Source: Reclinomonas americana ATCC 50394
Taxonomy: Eukaryota > Jakobida > Jakobea > Jakobida
Length of the DNA: 64,000 bases
Reading direction: 5' to 3'
Assembly (NCBI GenBank): GCA_048213135.1
Contig: PS015285.1
Coordinates: 8,904 to 72,903, forward strand
Shown here: piece after piece, positions 42,159 through 53,100 of the stretch
Layout of the letters: every line of letters starts with the position of its first letter
Position numbering within the stretch: position 1 is the first letter of the stretch
The notes under the pieces: generated by a model
Database searches by the model: none
What the model was told of the DNA's origin: nothing
What the model saw: only the letters and a program-made list of their open reading frames with translations
Position numbers and translations under genes: made by a program

Positions 42159-45100
42159 TCAAAAGTACAATGGCTGACACCGCGACACAAAGATCTCAGT
42201 GGGGCAAATCGGGCATCTGAATCTGCGGGGCAATCACGTGTCAATTCAAACTCGATAATCCTCTGCCGCTCGTGGTGTGCGGGAGCTCACCTGGCCGTGC
42301 CACGCGCAATCTTCTCCATGGTGACCTTGCAGAGCACGTGTCCGCACGGTAGCAGCATCGGTGGGTTCTCGATCGTGCTCTGCTCCTTGGAGATGGGGCA
42401 GGCGAAGATCGAGTGGAACTGGAAGTCGCGGGAGCCAAAGTCGATTTCGAGCTGAGGAGGGGAAAGGGGAAGGGGGAAGGGGGAAGGGGGAAGGGGGAAG
42501 GGGGAGGGGGAAGGAGGTGAGAAGGAGGGAGAGGAGAGGAGAAGAAAAGAATTGAACAAAACAAGCAGAAGAATGAAGACTAGAGAGGGGAGCGTGAGAG
42601 AGATGCAGCAGAAGAAGCTGAAACGGGAGGGGGATGAGAAGACTGCTCGTTGAAACTGATAACAAGCAGCTCCGGCAAACAGACTAAGTGAGAGAATGAG
42701 GGAGAGAGAGATAGAAAGTACATGGGAGGAGGATGAGCATACAGGACGGACAAAAACAGCGGGAGAAGCTGAAAATGCGAACAAGCGGCTCGAAAGAAAA
42801 AGGAGGGAGGAGGATGAGCAGACAGGACGGATATAAACAGCGGGAGAAGCTGACACTGTGAACAAGCGGCTCGAAAGAAAAAGGAGGGAGGAGGATGAGC
42901 AGACAGGACGGATATAAACAGCGGGAGAAGCTGACACTGTGAACAAGCGGCTCTGGCGAGAGAATGAGGGAGGGAAAGAAAATGGGAGAGGAGGATAAGT
43001 AGACGGTTGCAGACGGATATATGCAGCAGGAGAAGCTGACACTGCGAACAAGCGGCTCTGGTGAGACAATCAGGAAGAGAATGAAAAACAGGGGACGACA
43101 AGAATAAGCACGGGCAGACGGATACAAACAGCGGGAGAAGCTGCAACTGTGAGCAAGCGGCTCTGACAACAGAATGAGGGAGAGACGGAAAAAAGAAGGA
43201 TAAGCAGACGTTTGCAGACGGACATAAACAGCGGGAGAAGCTGAAACTGTCACCAACCGGTCTCGACGACAGAAAGGAGCGAATAAATGAAAGCAACTCC
43301 TGTGCCCCAAAACCAAGCGAACACAAGGCTCCTCGCAAGTACACGACCAAGACAAAGCACGAACAACGTCAATTCCCTCCCTCCCCCTCCCCCTCCCCCT
43401 CCCCCTCCCCTCCCTCTCCCTCTCCCTCTCCCTCTCTCCCCTTCCCTTACCCCTTCCCTTACCCCGCACTCACCGGCAGCTGATCGCTGTTCTGCCATTC
43501 GCTTGTCTTGCCCTCCATGAGAGTGGCGAGCTTGAGCAGCTGCGGCAGGGCAATCGCACCGGCGTTGATGCTGCGCAAAGAAAATGTCAACTCCATGACC
43601 CCACACACAGCAGCAGCAGCCACCCTTCCTCCCCCCCGCGCAACGCTACAAAGATGGAGCTCTCGCTCGGCAGGCCCATCAGCGCGCAGCATTCACGAGC
43701 AAACATCGTGGCAATATCTCGCCACTGCGACATTTGCAGCAGATCGGCGTACCGGCTGGTCTCCAGCGAACCAGCGTACATCAGGGCGCCCATCAGGCGC
43801 GGTATCTCGTGCATGTGTTGCGGGCCGGCGAATAGCGGCAACTGGCGCGAGTACTCCAGCGCCTCGGCCACCCGGTTCGCCGCCACCAGCTGCACGTACT
43901 GCAGACGGTGGAGGGCAAACGGGAGCGACGAGCCGGCCTCGCGCAGTGCGCTCTCGTGCACGCGCGACCACTCGATAGCGGAAGAGAGAACGCCGGATCG
44001 AACGTCTTGCAGCACGCGATACATGTCGAGGAATTGCGCCTTGATGGATTCGTCCACGGCAACCGAGGCCTCCTGTGGGTGTGCGCGCGGAGGAGCAGAA
44101 GGTGTAAGAGAAGGCATGCAGAATCTTACTGGATCTCTGAGGAGTCCCGATTCACTCACGCTTCCGTGCAACAACATCGACAGCGCTGTCACATTCTCGC
44201 CACTCTCTCCGATTAACACAGCAGCTGTTCTTCGCCGGCTCACTTCCGCACACTCACGTTCTTCTGCGTGCTGTGTCTCTGCGGAAGGTGCTTAAAGAAG
44301 GACGAGGAAGAACACGAGGATGGTTCAAGAATTGACAGAGAAGCGGATGAGGACCCACACATCGTGTCGGAGGATCTCACTAACGGACGTGCTCTCTCCA
44401 CCAGTACCCTGAGTCCCGAGTTTTCCATTTCACCTTGGCTCTCACACCCACCATCTGTCTCAGTTGCAACAATTACATTCTAACTCCACCTTCACAGCGT
44501 TGACTCTCTTCATCAACCCTTCTCCCCTCATCCTTCATCGCATTCTCCGCAATCTCCCTTCCCCTCCCATCATAGCTGTGACTCTCTTCTTCGACCCTTC
44601 TCCTCTCACCCTTCATCGTCCATCTCCCCAATCTCCCTTCCCCACTCTTCTTCATCCCTTCTTCCTTCACCCTTCATCGCCATTCTCTCCCATTCTCCGT
44701 CCCCTCCCTTCACAGCTTTGACTCTCTTCTTCATCCCTTCTCCCCTCATCCTTCATCGCCTTTCTCCACCATCTCTCTTCCCCTCTCTTCACACCTTTAA
44801 CTCTCTTCTTCGGCCCTTCTCCTCTCATCCTTCATCGTCCTTCCCCCCACTCTCCAACTCTCTATTCCCTCCCTTCACACGCTCTCCTTCATCCCTTCTC
44901 CCCTTCTCCTCCTTCCCCTCATTCTCCCTTTCCCTCATTCTCTCACCTGACACACAGTCTCGCCCACCGCAAAGTGCCCCTCGCGATACAAGTGCTCCGC
45001 CACCGCCTGATCCACCAGCGCCTTGTCAAACGCCCACGGTCGGTGCGCCATGGACAAGTCCATGGCGAACGACTTGTCCAGCGTCTTTCCCATGCGACCG

Positions 45101-45976
45101 AGCGTCGAGTAAAAGTCCTTGTGCGCCGACTGCACCTCACTGCCAGCTCGCACAAGCTCATTCGCAAAGTCACCAAACATGGCCTTCGGCTTCTTCTCGC
45201 AGGCACCTTCAAAGAAGGATGGTGTTGATCAGGAAAATGCTCAATCAGTCGCAAAATGAACAGAGAGAGAAGGGGGGAGAGAGGGAGGGAGGAGAGAGGG
45301 GGGAGAAGGAGGGAGGGGGGAGGGAGGGAGAGAAAGAGTGTGGAGAGCGAGAACAGGGAGAAGAACAAGAGAGACTTGACTGAGAGTATCTTCTCTATCA
45401 TTCTCCGCACTCTCACACAGAGAGAAAAAGGGAGGGGGGGGGAAGAGAGGGAGAGAGAGAGGAGAGAGAGAGGAGGGAGAGCGAGTGTGTGAGGTGGGGG
45501 GAGAGAAGGAAGGACAAGAGAGGCTTTCCACTCAAAGTATCTTCTCTCTCACTCTCCTCACTCTCTCACACACTCGCTCTCTGTCTCTCTCTTTCTTTAT
45601 ATATGTGTGTGTGGAGAGAGAGAGAGAGAACATGGAGAAGGGAATCAACTTAGGTCCTTTCTCTCTCTCTCTCATTCTCTCTCTCTGCTCACACTCCCTC
45701 ACTTCTCTCATTCCGCGCCCTTTCTCTCTCACTCACTCTCTCTCCCATTCTCCTCCCTCTTTCATCGCCTTTTCCCCCCGCTTTCATCGCCTTTTGTGTG
45801 TGTGTGTGTGTACCTGTGGCGAACTGCGCGTGCATCTCTCGCGCGCGTGTGAGCAACTGCTCGACAACTGCGCGATCGCGAGTGAGCGATGCCTCTTGTG
45901 CGCTCTTTACGCGCTCAGCGTCGGCGCTGATGGCGGTGAGAAGGGCCGCAGAGGAAGACGAGCTGGCCTCACTCAT
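42159..45976 (-). CDS. RMND5/GID2-like RING subunit of the GID/CTLH E3 ubiquitin ligase
   Basis: One of the two RING subunits of the GID/CTLH ubiquitin ligase, which in yeast degrades gluconeogenic enzymes. Start ATG 45976 (MSEASSSSSAALLTAIS). Exons then give ERVKSAQEASLTRDRAVVEQ, a block with FYSTLGRMGKTLDKSFAMDL, AVAEHLYREGHFAVGETVCQ (LisH/CTLH), SIKAQFLDMYRVLQDVRSGV and PFALHRLQYVQLVAANRVAE, then EIPRLMGALMYAG and MFARECCALMGLPSESSI (CRA), and IALPQLLKLATLMEGKTSEW. The RING is LEIDFGSRDFQFHSIFACPI, SKEQSTIENPPMLLPCGHVL, C...IARGTAR joined to FRCPICPTEIF. The family's missing second zinc Cys (Ser in CPISKEQ) is kept. Stop TGA 42161-42159. Its introns are unusually long (up to about 1 kb) and full of simple and tandem repeats, in contrast to most genes here. 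Confidence 0.85.
42600..43270. repeat. Minisatellite, about seven 80-105 bp units, in RMND5 intron
   Basis: Each unit carries AACAGCGGGAGAAGCTGA, then GAACAAGCGGCTC, then a purine-rich spacer with GAGGATGAGCAGAC. Two neighbouring units (about 42799-42878 and 42879-42957) are practically identical; the outer ones have diverged. It lies between the QLPVS and LEIDFG exons. Confidence 0.9.
44460..45800. repeat. Homopurine/homopyrimidine tracts in RMND5 introns
   Basis: Two stretches flank the exon at about 44947-45207. 44460-44945 is almost pure pyrimidine on plus, with repeated CCCTTCATCG-type phrases. 45250-45530 is almost pure purine, and 45535-45800 is again pyrimidine. No coding signal is seen in them. 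Confidence 0.8.
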
Positions 45977-46376
45977 GCTCTCTTGAATGCGACAAAGAGT
46001 GATTGAGGGACAAGTGAGAGAGGACGAACACTTCATTCACCACGTTGCAATATCTTGGCACTCCACCAACATACAAAACACACACAAGTCCTCCTCTCCA
46101 ACAGTCATCTTCCCTTTCAGGAGGCAGCACAGAAAGCTGAGAAGCTGTACGACGTCGAGGACAACTGATCATGAAATAATTATAAATCGCCCTTTGATCG
46201 CTCTCTGCAAGCGCGAGCTCCACGAAACACTCACGAAACCAGCCATCGTGACCTTAGACAAGCATTCTTCGTAAGAAAGCCCACTTTCACTTTTTTCGAT
46301 ATCAGAACAAACTTTCTTTCCTAAATAAGCAATGCTCTCATCTCGCGAGCACACCATTTCGACTTCCCTTTGACTC
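45977..46376. other. Divergent spacer between RMND5 and the giant LRR/HEAT gene
   Basis: 400 bp, more AT-rich than its flanks. A minus-strand frame starting at 46378 (MSQREVEMVCSRDESIAYLG) is protein-like and has a plausible donor and a second exon (AIYNYFMISCPRRRTASQL). It could be a small gene or an upstream exon of RMND5. Its ATG overlaps the plus-strand ATG at 46377, so both cannot easily be real. Confidence 0.4.
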
Positions 46377-49300
46377 ATGGGCGCCACCATCAGCACCAGT
46401 GGTCGCCTCTCATCAGCAGCCTCCTCCTCACCCGCGGAACAGGTGCACAAAGACACACAAACTCTTCTTATCAGTCACAAAACATGCATTTCCGACACTC
46501 ACTGCTCTCTCTCTCTCACACACACAATCAGTTGCAGACGGTTGATCTCTACTCTCACACTCACTCACTCACACACGCACATACACACACACTCACTCTC
46601 ACACACAGAGAGACTCACATGACAACGATTGGCGGGAAACACTGCACACTCTCTTCACTCTCTCTCCTTTCTCACCCTTCACTCTTCTCTCTCTCTCCCA
46701 CACTCACACACTCTCTCCCTCTCTCTCTCTCTCTCTCTCACTCTCAGTGTTCGATTTCTCACCATCTTTCATTGTCTTGCTCTTGTCAGATCCGACTCAG
46801 TCGCGGCACTCTCCTCTTCCTCTCGACTCTGATCGACAGTTCCGCGTCCATTCGCGAGTGGCTGCCTCAACTCCGTCGCGATGTCGAGTCTCTGCTATCT
46901 CCGCCTGCCTCCTCTTCCTCCTCACAGTTGGTCTCATTGCGCCCGGGAGCACCGAGCAGTGTGGCAGTGGAGGACGATACCAGGCAAGGCCGTGTTTCCT
47001 CATACCTCTCATATTATCATAGTGATAGCTTATAGGCGACATGTGCAGCATATCGTTTGCGGTGCCGGATTACCTGCTGTGCGCGGTGCAGATGCTGGAG
47101 CGCGAGGTGGCCTCACTGGAGCTGCTGTCGCCACTGAACGATCAGCGATTGCCGTCCATGGCGCATCGTATGGAGGCCTCGGAGTTGCTGCGCACAATGA
47201 CCATGGTGAAACGGTCGCGGCATTATGTGATGCAGACCATGACGAGAACGTTGCGACAGCCGACCATGTTTCGCGTGGTCAAGATCCGCACCAATCGCAC
47301 CGTCGACGACAAGTGGTTGCATTTGCAGCCGACGTGCTTTCATACGGTGGATGTGGATGGGCAGTCGCATCGAAAGACCTACCTGTATGAGCATGTCAGT
47401 GATATACAGGAGTCGGCAGAGGATCCGCTGCGGTTCTCGCTCACCACGTTGATTGCGTTGCGTTTTTCTTCTCTTCTTTTGTTCAAGTTTGTTTTGTATA
47501 CTCTCTCTCTCTCTCTCGTGTCTGTATGTATGTTGGCTGTCGCTTTCTTTGGGCTTGTTCTCCCTCCCCAGCACGTTGTGCCGCTCCCTTCTCCACCAAA
47601 CATCCTCCGTTTTCGTTCTCACCTTGCTGTTCTCTCACCTCCACGTCCACCACCACTACCTTCTCCTCCTCCTCCTCCTCCTTGGGCATCTTCTTTTTTC
47701 CTCCTCCTCCTCCACCTGATCCTTCCTCCTGATCTTTCTCTTCTCCCCCTTTCTGTCATCTCTTGCTCTCTTTCCCATCTCGTGCTCCCCCTTCTCGTCC
47801 TCCTCTTCTTCTTCCTCTCCTTCTCTCTTTTTGTTCTGGTGCTTTCTCTCCATTAGCCCCATCCATCTTCCTCTCGTGCTCCCATTTTTACCTCTCCTCC
47901 TCGCCCTTCTCCTTCCTCTTGCTCCAATCCCCTCCCGGTCTCCGTTCTCCCCTTTCCTCCTTCTCCTCCTCCTCCTTGGGCATCTCCTTGTTCCTCTGCC
48001 TTCCTCCTCCACCTGCTCCTTCCCTCTCCTCCTCCTTCTCCCCCTTTCTGTCATCTCTTGCTGTCTAACCCATCTCCTGCTCCCCCTTCTCGTCCTTTCT
48101 TCTTCTTCTTCTCCTTCTCCCTTTTTGTTCTGATTCTTTCTCTCGATTAGTCCCTTCCATCTTTCTCTCCTCCTCGCCCTTCTCCTTCCTCCCTCCCTGT
48201 TCTCCCGTCTCCCCCTCCCCGCCTTCTCCTCCTTTTCTTCTTCTTCTTCCTCTCCTGCTCACCCTTCTCCCTCTTCTCCCCAGTCGCAAAACCGACACCA
48301 TCACACTGCAAGCATCGTCGAGTGACGTGCGTGGCCGCATCCTCCAATCGATTCGGAGCGCCTGCGCACAGTGCAGTGCGTTTGATGGGGATCCGCGGCA
48401 CCAGGTCTCACAGTTGACCAGCGAGATGGATGTTGCGTCGGGGAGGGGGAAGAGGGCCGACGCTCTCCTCGTGTGCCTGACACACCGCGCAGCAAGCACC
48501 CAGTGAAGCGTTGCTGCTGAAGCGCGCCAACTTGCTGCTGGACGCGCAGCAGTACTGGAATGCCAGGTTCTCTCCCCGTTAATTATCGTCATCCACTGTC
48601 TCTCATACTCACTTCATCGCCGCCGCAGTCTCGACTTGATCACGCTGGCTCGATCACATCCGGAGAAAACACCAAGCGCACTGATTGAGCGCCGAGCGGT
48701 GGCGTTTGCAGCACTGGCGCGTCACCTCGTCGTCTTTGCCAGACGACTCGGATACAGCGGTACGCTGCAGGTGCTCACTCCCTCCGATGCGGAAGACGGA
48801 CCAGCTGGTAAGTGTGTGCCTCGTCATTCATGCTGGATTGTTGCGTGTCGTTCTTATGTGCGCTCCTGGTGCAGGTTGGAGTGCCAATGCACTGGGTTAG
48901 CGAACCGTTTTGCTTCACATTGTTGTTGTTTTGCTCAGTCACATGTTCCGCGGCCAGGTGCATTCCATCGGCACGGGTCGGCAGCTCGTTCCGATGCCTC
49001 CTGTTGCGTCCCACTTTGAGGATCGCTTCATGCGCTCTGCGCTCACTCGCTCGCTCACAACGTCGTGTGTTACACGCAGCTTCGCCCAGGCGTGGTGGAC
49101 ACGAGAGCAGTGGGCGGTCCCTCGTGTCGGAGGTGTGATTCGTGCGTGCCTTGATGTGTCACACAGCTCTGATTCATCCTTTCCCGGCAGAGTGATGTCG
49201 ACTCCGTCGCTGACGCGGGTGGCGATGCTCGTCGGGAGCCTGCCTCCGAGGTCTGCACCACCACTACTTCGCACGTCTCATCCCTCTTTATTCATGTTTC

Positions 49301-50025
49301 TGTGGCACAGGTCAGCGAGGCGCACATCGGCCTCCAATTCCTGCTGTACGCCTGGAGCGACGCACTGCTCTACGGAACCAAGCACGACGCTGCTGCGCAT
49401 GTGAGATATCGCTTCCTTTCCTTCTCGATGTGCATGTGCGTTACACTCACTCGCCACGCTTGCAGTACGGCACGGTCACCGAGCTGCTTGCGTCGTACCG
49501 CGAGTGGATTCATGCGGCCGACGTCGAGTACCTGGAAGCGAGGCTGCCGAATGCGCGTCGAGAGCATCCTGTATTTACGCGCATGACCGACGTTTTGCGC
49601 GACGCCGAGCGACTGGCGAAGGAGGAGCGGGTGAATAATAGGATGAGTCGCATCACGGACGAGTATCTGCGCTCATTGCCGGAGGTCGCCGAGAGCATCA
49701 GGTTGGTTGGCGAAAGGAATCTGCACGCTGCATTTCTTATTTCTTCTCCCTTTCCGATATCATCCTCCCTTCTCTGTGTTGTCGCCTTCCCCCTTCGGTC
49801 TTCCCCTTCCGTCTCCCCCTTCCGTCTCCCCCTTCCGTCTTCCCCCTTCGGTCTTCCCCTTCCGTCGTCTCCCCTTCCGTCTTCCTCCCCTCCGTCTTCC
49901 CTTCCGTCTTCCATCCTTCCGTCTTCCCCCTTCCGTCTTCNNNNNNNNNNNNNNNNNNNNNNNNNNNNNNNNNNNNNNNNNNNNNNNNNNNNNNNNNNNN
50001 NNNNNNNNNNNNNNNNNNNNCTCTC

Positions 50026-50111
<86 letters not shown>

Positions 50112-53100
50112 CCTCCTCCTCCTCCTCTCCTCCTCTCCTCCTCCTCCTCCTCCTCCTCCTCCTCCTCCTCCTTCCCCTTCCTTCCCCCTCCCCCCCCCCC
50201 TTTCCCTTCACCCACCACCTTCTTCCCCTTCCTCCTCTCAGGGAAGTCCACCTTCGCAATCACAAGATCGAGGTGCTGCCGAAATCCGGCCTCGAGGTAT
50301 TCGCCAACGTGCGTGTGCTGGACTTGAGCAATAACAAGATCAACGTCCTGCCGTTGCGTGCACTCTTCCTCCTCCCAATCCTCCTTGGTCATTGTCCTTA
50401 CCTTCATCGGCCGATTGCAGGTGGCGCTGGTTTTCTGGCTTCCGCTCGCTCAGCCACTTGTATCTGAACAACAACAAGATCCACACGGTGGAGCTGGACG
50501 ACATTGGACAAGGTGTAGCCCTGTGCCCCTCGCTGCGGCACTTGGAGATGGTGCGCACCGCTGTGCGCACCCTCGACGACCTGTTCAAGTTGGCACGGTG
50601 AGCGTGTGATGGATGATTGCCGAGTGAGTGAGTGAGTGTGGAGATGTGACTCTTGTCTCTCCTCGCACAGCAATGTGCGAGAACACATTCGAGTGCTTCG
50701 ATTCAACGGCAACCCGTGCGTCAACTCGTTGCTGGAGCGCAAGTTGCGTCGTTTGGTTGTTCTCATCGTCGGCATTCGACACTGCGAGTTGACGCGTTTC
50801 GCGGCAGTGATCTGCTGCACGTTTCCATCGAGTACCGTTTCCGAATCATCGACATGTGCACGCAACTGGGCGATCTGGACGGTGTGCTCGTGAATGCCGC
50901 CGAGCGCGTGCTGAGCTCGTTGCGGATCTTGTTTTTTCTTCGTTGTGGAATCCAGAGTCAGCGTCCGACTGTTCTTTCCCGTCCGTGCAGGTGGTTCAAG
51001 GATAACAGCATGATGGAGTTGCACACTGCCTGCTGTCACTGCATGTCTCCCCGTGTGGAGGAGCAAGTGGATGCGCTGAAAATCATTGGGTGTGTTTTTC
51101 GTGTGCCTCGCGTCATTATTCCATCGGCATCTGATACTGTGCACTGCAGTGGCGCGGGCAACTTCCTCGACACCGCGCAACAGCTGTTCCTCAACGACAA
51201 CATGGGCATCGTGTCGCGCGCCCTGTCCATGCAAAACGCACTCGTTGTCGAGCGTTGTTTGGCGGCCTTGTATCCGCTGCTCACCGAGTTCCAAACTGTT
51301 GCGTACGGGTGTGACGCGTGCTCAGTGTTCACGCACATCTTATTCGTCTGCTGCACAGGAACCACTCGTGCGTTGCATCTCGATCCAATTCCGAGAGCAG
51401 GGCGGTGCCTCGCGCGTACTGCAGTCGCTCTCGTTTGTCGCCTCGCGAGGTGAGCATGCAAGTGCGACGCATTTTTTCGATGTTGTCACCAACGCGCTCT
51501 GCTGGCGTAGCCACCTCCACTCTCGTGCAAGAGTTCTCCTGGCCGCTGCCGCTGCAGCACCAGGCGCTGCAGGTGCTGTGTGCCCTGGTGTGCGGCGGAA
51601 ACGAGCGAGACGATTTGTTGGTGTACCGATGGAGTGCGTTTGAAAAGGTGCGTATCAGGAGGCCATTGTGCTTCGTGTTCTTCACATTCCGACCCGTGGC
51701 ATCGTTTGTGCTCTTCTCCCTTGCGCCATGTTGCATCTTGCCTGTCATCTTCACCATCTCTCTCTCTTCTGTCACCTTCCTGTCTGCCTGTCTTTCTTCT
51801 TTGCATTGCCTTTCCCTGCCTTCCCTTATCTCTTTTCCCCTCTTTCCCCCTCTTTCCCCCTCTTTCCCCCTCTTTCCCTCTGCTTTCCCTCTCTTTTTCC
51901 CTCTCTCTTCCCTCTCTCTTTCCCTCTGCTTTCCCTCTCTTTTCCCCTCTCTTCCCCTCTCTTCCCTCTCTTCCCTCTCTTTCCCTCTGTTTTCCCTGTC
52001 TTTCCCCTCTTTCCCTCTCTCTTCCCTCCCTTCCCTCTCTCTTTCCCTGCCTTTCCCTCTCTCTTTCCCGCTGCCTTCCCCTCTCTCCCCTCTCTTCCTC
52101 TCTCTCTTCCTCTCTTTCCTCTCTCTTTCCTCGCTCTCTCCCTCTCTTCCCTCTTCTCTTCCCCTCTCTTTCCCTCTCTTTCCCTCTCTTTTCCTCTCTC
52201 TTTCCCTCTGCTTCCCTCTCCCTCTTTTCCTCTCCTCCCTCTCATCCCTCTCCTTCTACCTCTGCAGTCGCACGACCCACTCGTGTCGGAGAGTTTCGCC
52301 GCGGAGCAAGTGCAGCACCACATCGAACAGCTGACCTCGACTGGCAATGCCGTCGCCGTCCTGCTGGCACTGATGCAACCATTCTTGCAGCGGCCGATGT
52401 CGTCGTTGACACCGTTTCGTATTGCACGCCAGCCGATCCGCACAGCCCGTTGCACCTGACAACAGTGTTGCCGTCGCAGACATGAGTCCGGAATTCTGTG
52501 CAAATGCATGTTCCTCTTCACTGTGATGGTGTGTGGCCCGCCGGCACCTGCCTCTGCGCAATCGGTGAGTCGCATGTGGTCACACGTACGTTGAAGCCGT
52601 CACCTTATGCTCTCACTCACAATTGTCTCCCACTCGCAGTGCCCTCGTGCCGATCCGCGACTTCTCAGCAAGGAACTCGTCGACGTAATCCTCGCTCTGC
52701 TGGCGACGCACTCTGGTTCCACTCTGTGGGCTCTGTCATTGCTGGTGCGTCTCTCAATTCACCCCTTGTATTTGTTCTGTGCCTCGAGAGTCACCCGTTG
52801 CACGCAGATCCTCCTCCGAGTGGATCCAGAAGAGCATCCACAAGTGATGGTTGGTACTGCTGCTTTCTTTGTTGACCGTTTCGCCAGCTCACACACCGCT
52901 CTCTCTCTCGGTGTGCAGAGTGTGCTCTGTGACATCCGCAGGCTCCGTTTGTTCCTCAATCGTCTGGTCCGAGCGTGCGCAGCGGACTCCCGAGGTACAG
53001 TCGGTGTCACCGTCGCTCCCTCCATTCATCTGCTCACATGCCTGTAATGCCAGAGCACGAGATCGCCGACCTCATCTGGCTTCTCCTCCTGCGACTCACC

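Noticed and set aside
42600-43270. CRISPR-like array because of regularly spaced repeats
   Set aside because: The units are adjacent and diverged with no unique spacers, and the host is eukaryotic with the array inside an intron.
42287-43469. Three overlapping about 260-codon minus-strand frames in the RMND5 gene
   Set aside because: They are translations of an intronic minisatellite. Conserved RMND5 exons lie on either side in matching phase.
44268-44483. Small plus-strand frame (CLCGRCLKKDEEEHEDGSR)
   Set aside because: It lies in an RMND5 intron on the other strand, with no start context, splice partners or known family.
46984-47048. GC-AG intron after VAVEDDT in the giant gene
   Set aside because: A normal 44-nt GT-AG intron (46992-47035) gives a continuous frame (DDTRQGRDMCSISFAVPDY), so the non-canonical site is not needed.
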